Under the pieces are notes generated by a model. The model did not search any database and was not told the origin of the DNA. It worked only from the letters and a program-made list of their open reading frames with translations. A stretch of 64,000 nt of DNA from JAHEEL01 sp963836085. Lineage in GTDB: Bacteria > Actinomycetota > Acidimicrobiia > Spongiisociales > UBA5794. A program made the position numbers and the translations under genes. The DNA lies in the NCBI GenBank assembly GCA_963836085.1, contig CAWIHT010000014.1, positions 62,001 through 126,000 of the forward strand, written 5' to 3'. Shown piece after piece: positions 60,285 to 64,000 of the stretch; the stretch's first letter is position 1, and each line of letters begins with the position of its first letter.

Positions 60285-62098
60285 GAGTCCGCATCCTCGG
60301 CTCGGCGCGCCGCGTCGTCTTCGTATGCGCGAAGCAGCCGCTCGTATCCGGGCTGCGTTGCGAGCAGTTCCTCATGTGTCCCGTGGGCAACAACCCGCCC
60401 CTCGTCCATGAAGACGATCTCGTCGGTCAGGATGATTGACGATCTCCGGTAGGCGACGATGACCACCGTCGATGGCAGTTCGGCACCTTGCAAGCCGCGG
60501 AGGATTTCGGTTTCGACCGACGGATCGACCGCCGAGGTGGCATCGTCGAGCACCAGGACCCTGGGACGCCGCACCAGCGCTCGAGCGAGAGCAATCCGCT
60601 GACGCTGACCGCCGCTGAGGGAGGTCCCGCGCTCACCGATCTGCGTGTCGTACCCGTTCGGAAGCTCGGCAATGAAGCGTTCGACACCGGCGAGACGCAT
60701 GGCTCGCAGGACGTCATCTTCGGGTACATCCGAACCGAGGGTCACATTGCCCCACACCGAGTCGTCGAACAGGAACGACTCCTGGGCCACGTAGGCGACC
60801 TCTTGGGCGAGTTCGGATCGGGCGAACTCTCGGAGGTCCCGCCCGTCGATATGGATCGCTCCATCGCTCGGGTCCCACAGCCTGGCAAGCAGCATCGTCA
60901 GGGTCGACTTCCCGGATGCGGTCGGGCCGACCACCGCCACGGTGCGCCCGGCTGGGATTGCGAACTGCACGTCGCTGAGGACCGGTTCTCCGTCGTTGTA
61001 TGAGAACTGAACATCCCGCGAGTCGAGCGCTGCGCCGGCCGAAGCCGGCCGTGCATCCAGCGGTCCGTGATCAATCAGCTCGTCCGAGTCGAGGATCTCC
61101 TGAACCCGGGTCCATGCGGCCTGGCTATGGGCCATCTCGAAGATCACGAACCCGATGAGCTGCAGCGGGAACGCCATCAGCGTGATCAGATACGCCACGG
61201 AGACGAGTTGCCCCGCCGTCATCGCCGCGTTCGTCACCAAGAGCGCGCCGACGATGAGGATGACGATGTTGAGCGCCGCCGGGATCGACTCGACGATTGC
61301 ACGGAAGGTTGCGAACCGAACGCCGATGTCGATGAGCCTGCTCTGCAACGTCAGGGAGGCCAAGCGGAATCGGTCGACCTCCTCGGTCTCGCGACCGAGC
61401 GCCTTGACGGTCAGCGCGCCGTCGATGCTCTCGTGGGCGATCTCACTGACGGCGCCCCTCTCGTACTGGGCGTCCTCGAAGTCGGCGAAGAGGGAGAATG
61501 CTCCCCGGATGTCAATAACTACGAGAATCGACAGCCCGACAAGGGTGATGATTCCGAGGATCCAGTGGGTCGCGAAGACGAGGATGATCGTTCCAATCAG
61601 GAGGAGCGAGGCGCCGGTCGCATACGGCAACGGGGCAAGAACAAACGTGCCGGTCTGGGTATCGACCTCGCTCACCGACAGGAGGTCGCCGGTCGAGCGC
61701 CGGTCGTGCCAGGCGAGTTGGAGTCGCAACTGGTGCTCGATCAGCTTCTCCCTGGCATCCGCCCTGGTCCGGAACTGGAGTGCGCTGGCGGCGGTGCGGC
61801 GCAGCGTGATCCCGATTGCCTTCCACAGCGCAACCCCCATGACAGCTGCCACCGCCAGGATGACTCGGCTCCCGATCTCCTCGCCGCCGTCGAGCACCGG
61901 GATGATCACGAGGTCGGTGATCCGCCCGATCACGACGGCGGACGCGACGATGGCCGAGACGAACAGAGCGGCACCGAGCACGGCAAGCGTGAACGACCAT
62001 GGATGCCACCGGACGAACTGTCGGATCAGTTTCATTCCGCCGGCGATCACATCCCCGAGCCGGGGCGGCGCGGTTTCGGTGCGAGACGGAGCAGTCAT
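60281..62098 (-). CDS. ABC exporter subunit with degenerate ATPase residues
   Basis: 605 residues: six helices, Walker A 'GPTASGKSTLTML' and a full signature 'SLSGGQRQRIALARAL'. The Walker B glutamate is Asp ('LVLDDATSAVD') and the H-loop His is Tyr ('VIVAYRRSS'). With the partner's altered signature this gives one consensus site (partner Walker A/B plus this signature) and one degenerate site, as in known heterodimeric exporters. First gene of the pair. Confidence 0.93.
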   Translation of the reverse strand: MTAPSRTETAPPRLGDVIAGGMKLIRQFVRWHPWSFTLAVLGAALFVSAIVASAVVIGRITDLVIIPVLDGGEEIGSRVILAVAAVMGVALWKAIGITLRRTAASALQFRTRADAREKLIEHQLRLQLAWHDRRSTGDLLSVSEVDTQTGTFVLAPLPYATGASLLLIGTIILVFATHWILGIITLVGLSILVVIDIRGAFSLFADFEDAQYERGAVSEIAHESIDGALTVKALGRETEEVDRFRLASLTLQSRLIDIGVRFATFRAIVESIPAALNIVILIVGALLVTNAAMTAGQLVSVAYLITLMAFPLQLIGFVIFEMAHSQAAWTRVQEILDSDELIDHGPLDARPASAGAALDSRDVQFSYNDGEPVLSDVQFAIPAGRTVAVVGPTASGKSTLTMLLARLWDPSDGAIHIDGRDLREFARSELAQEVAYVAQESFLFDDSVWGNVTLGSDVPEDDVLRAMRLAGVERFIAELPNGYDTQIGERGTSLSGGQRQRIALARALVRRPRVLVLDDATSAVDPSVETEILRGLQGAELPSTVVIVAYRRSSIILTDEIVFMDEGRVVAHGTHEELLATQPGYERLLRAYEDDAARRAEDADS

Positions 62099-62227
62099 CC
62101 AAGGAATGGTAGGAAGGCATGGAGGGTCGCCAGTCGCCAGAGCCGGCTACCAGTTGGCAGCGCTCGGCCCATTCAGTGGACGTATCCCGGTTTCGCCGCG
62201 ACAATGGGGGTGAGCACAGGAGTTGGC

Positions 62228-63781
62228 ATGAACATCGAAGAGTTCCAGGTTCGAGCGCGGGCAATCGTCAATGATCCGCGGCTGTCGTACCACCAGCGGC
62301 GGCACTACCTCGCAGGCCTGGCGGAAGAAGCCCTCGACTATCCGACCTTGTCCGCCGACGCGGTCGACGCTCTCAACAAGCGCATCATCTGCGACATGTA
62401 CGAGGGGCACGCGCCATATCGCGGCCGATACATCCTTCCCGACTACGCCAAGGCGCTGCGCAACGGTTCGGCGTTCCTCGAACTCGATCCTCCGGAGACG
62501 CTCGACGACGCGCTGAACTTCCTCCTCATCATGTACACGCAGGTGCCGTCGATCACCGGCTACCCCGTGTATGTGGGAGATCTCGACAAGGACCTGGCAG
62601 CGTTCGCCGAGGGGGTCTCGGATGAGCATCTCTACGAGTCGCTCAAGCGGTTCTGGATCGCCATGGACCGCATGGTCCCCGATGGTTTCGTGCACATGGA
62701 TCTCGGACCCGAAGATGGTCGGATCATCCGAACGATCTTCCGGATCGAGCGCGAACTGCTCCAGATCGTCCCCAATCTCACCTTCAAGGTCGATCCCGAG
62801 ATCACGCCTGACGACCTGATCCGGGATGCCGTCGAGACCGTCTTCGAGACCGCCAAGCCACACTTCGTCAACCACCCAATGATGGTGCGCGACTTCGGTG
62901 ACGACGCATACGCCTCCGTCAGTTGCTACAACTCGCTGCGGATCGGCGGCGGGTCACACACACTGAATCGCCTGAACCTCAAAGAAGTTGCGCTGGTCCA
63001 CAGTGGCGACACCGAGGCGTTCTTCGCCGAGACACTCCCCCACTATGTGGAGCTGAACGCCGAACTGATCGAAGCGCGGGTTCGCTACCTCGTCGAGGAA
63101 GCACGCTTCTTCGAGCACGACTTCCTGGCAAAGGAAGGCCTCATCTCCCTCGATCGATTCTCAGCCATGTACGGCGTCTACGGACTGGCCGAGTGCGTCA
63201 ACATCCTGATGGAGGCGGAGGGCAAGGATGGCCAGTACGGCCAGGACGAGGAAGCCAACGAACTCTCCTACCGGATCGTGAGAGCCGTCGCCGACCAGGT
63301 GGCGGAGCGGCCGATCCCGTATTGCGAGGGCAACGGCGGCCGCGCCATGCTCCACTCGCAGTCAGGGATCGACGTCGATGTCGATGTGACCGCAGGCACC
63401 AGGATCCCGATTGGGACCGAACCGTCGATGTTCGAGCACATCGCCTGTGTCGCCCCACACCACGATGCCTTCATGTCGGGCGTCAGCGACATTTTCCACG
63501 TCGAGGACACGGCGCGGCGCAATCCGCAGGCCGTTGTCGACATCATCCGCGGAGCGTTTGAGGAGGGGATGCGCGACTTCACGTTCAACCTCGACACGAA
63601 CGGGTTCATCCGGATCACCGGGTACCTCGCCCGGAAGTCGGATGTCGAGGCTTTTGCCGACGAGGGTGGCCGTCACGGCTCGACCGTGTTCGCCGTCGGC
63701 TCCGTTGAGAACACTCATGTCTTGGACCGTGCGGTGAAGCGCGTCCTCATCCGTGAACACCACACGCGGCCGCCTCAATAA
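62228..63781 (+). CDS. yjjI: Glycyl radical enzyme, YjjI family
   Basis: 517 residues. The C-terminal 'FIRITGYLARKSD' fits the glycyl radical loop (R-x2-G-Y-x-x-R), with Gly465 as the radical site. The candidate thiyl cysteine is Cys233 in 'ASVSCYNSLRIGGGSHTLN'. Length and the activase next door match YjjI (DUF3029), whose substrate is unknown. AGGAG precedes ATG 62228. The radical is oxygen-sensitive, so the gene implies anoxic or microoxic growth. Overlaps the activase gene by 29 bases. Confidence 0.88.
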   Translation: MNIEEFQVRARAIVNDPRLSYHQRRHYLAGLAEEALDYPTLSADAVDALNKRIICDMYEGHAPYRGRYILPDYAKALRNGSAFLELDPPETLDDALNFLLIMYTQVPSITGYPVYVGDLDKDLAAFAEGVSDEHLYESLKRFWIAMDRMVPDGFVHMDLGPEDGRIIRTIFRIERELLQIVPNLTFKVDPEITPDDLIRDAVETVFETAKPHFVNHPMMVRDFGDDAYASVSCYNSLRIGGGSHTLNRLNLKEVALVHSGDTEAFFAETLPHYVELNAELIEARVRYLVEEARFFEHDFLAKEGLISLDRFSAMYGVYGLAECVNILMEAEGKDGQYGQDEEANELSYRIVRAVADQVAERPIPYCEGNGGRAMLHSQSGIDVDVDVTAGTRIPIGTEPSMFEHIACVAPHHDAFMSGVSDIFHVEDTARRNPQAVVDIIRGAFEEGMRDFTFNLDTNGFIRITGYLARKSDVEAFADEGGRHGSTVFAVGSVENTHVLDRAVKRVLIREHHTRPPQ

Positions 63782-64000
63782 GGTCCTCCGCTTCTCGACG
63801 GTCGACGGACCCGGCAACCGGTTTGTTGTGTTCGTGCAGGGCTGCAACTTCAATTGCGTCAACTGCCACAACCCGTACACGATCTCGGATTGCAATCACT
63901 GCGGGCTCTGTGTGGAGCCGTGCCCGGAGTTGGCCCTGTCACTGGAGCCCGGACCGCACGTCGTCGTCGACCGGGCCTTGTGCACTCGTTGTGATGTGTG
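63753..64000 (+). CDS. yjjW: Radical SAM glycyl radical activase YjjW, partial
   Basis: GTG 63753 opens a frame that runs off the window after 82 codons. 'FSTVDGPGNRFVVFVQGCNF' and the C-x3-C-x2-C cluster ('CNFNCVNCHNPYTI') are the radical SAM site; the inserted ferredoxin-type cysteines begin with 'CNHCGLCVEPCP' and 'CTRCDVC'. It would use SAM to place the radical on YjjI Gly465. The overlap with yjjI supports coupled translation. Confidence 0.9.
   Translation, partial: MNTTRGRLNKVLRFSTVDGPGNRFVVFVQGCNFNCVNCHNPYTISDCNHCGLCVEPCPELALSLEPGPHVVVDRALCTRCDV

Noticed and set aside
61067..62227. Upstream extension of the yjjI frame by almost 390 codons
   Set aside because: Lies antisense to the ABC exporter and is D/R/E-rich low-quality sequence; AGGAG and family-like sequence begin at ATG 62228.
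1..64000. Search for tRNA, rRNA, insertion sequences, integrases and attachment sites
   Set aside because: No tRNA cloverleaf with a GTTCRANYC arm, no rRNA sequence and no transposase or integrase frame was recognised by eye.

Overview
The window is high-GC DNA with dense short intergenic gaps, frequent GTG/TTG starts, AGGAGG-type ribosome sites and many 1-4 base stop/start overlaps. The gene set (HbpS/GlcG-like protein, luciferase-type and deazaflavin-type F420 enzymes, IniA/IniC-type dynamins, GbsR and OmpR regulators, Thr-rich secreted linkers) points to an actinobacterium; an Acidimicrobiia-like lineage is possible but cannot be fixed from sequence alone. No tRNA, rRNA, CRISPR array, insertion sequence or prophage was seen.

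Layout. 1-7.1 kb: end of a flavin monooxygenase, an HbpS-like protein and glutamate synthase gltBD. 7.4-13.7 kb: a lipoprotein, small proteins, an M23 peptidase remnant, a PLP decarboxylase, MFS and EamA transporters. 13.7-17.5 kb: a five-gene, fully overlapping minus-strand operon (acidic membrane protein, two Thr-rich membrane proteins, ApbE, tetra-His heme membrane protein) facing a secreted helical protein. 17.6-26.1 kb: a hybrid sensor whose kinase core is degenerate, a MacB-type ABC system with its GbsR regulator, a frameshifted aldo/keto reductase and Uup. 26-36 kb: the most unusual region. It holds a Hsp70-type ATPase fused through one membrane helix to an extracellular GH99-fold domain lacking both catalytic glutamates, a frame-broken tandem-repeat protein downstream, and a divergent IniA/IniC-type dynamin pair. 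Together these look like an envelope-facing chaperone/dynamin system. 36.4-49.3 kb: arsR/arsM, glpD, a deazaflavin enzyme, a three-repeat secreted helical protein, a saccharopine-dehydrogenase-like enzyme, two frame-broken secreted genes, a TGS GTPase, a PfkB kinase fused to a Qng1-like N-glycosylase domain with a four-Cys loop (candidate queuosine-type salvage enzyme), LapA, IF-1 and an RRM protein. 49.5-64 kb: a UMF1 transporter, an APC permease with Usp domains, NatAB-type ABC genes, an OmpR-type two-component pair facing a surface protein across a perfect dyad, an asymmetric ABC exporter pair, and glycyl radical enzyme YjjI with its activase YjjW running off the end.

A dispersed intergenic element (seven copies, 0.08-0.2 kb, both orientations) carries several hairpins whose sequences differ between copies while pairing is kept. 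A second 49-base repeat flanks the PfkB-Qng1-like gene as an inverted pair. Single- or two-base frameshifts are concentrated in four accessory genes, while long housekeeping genes are intact, which fits gene decay better than random sequencing error.
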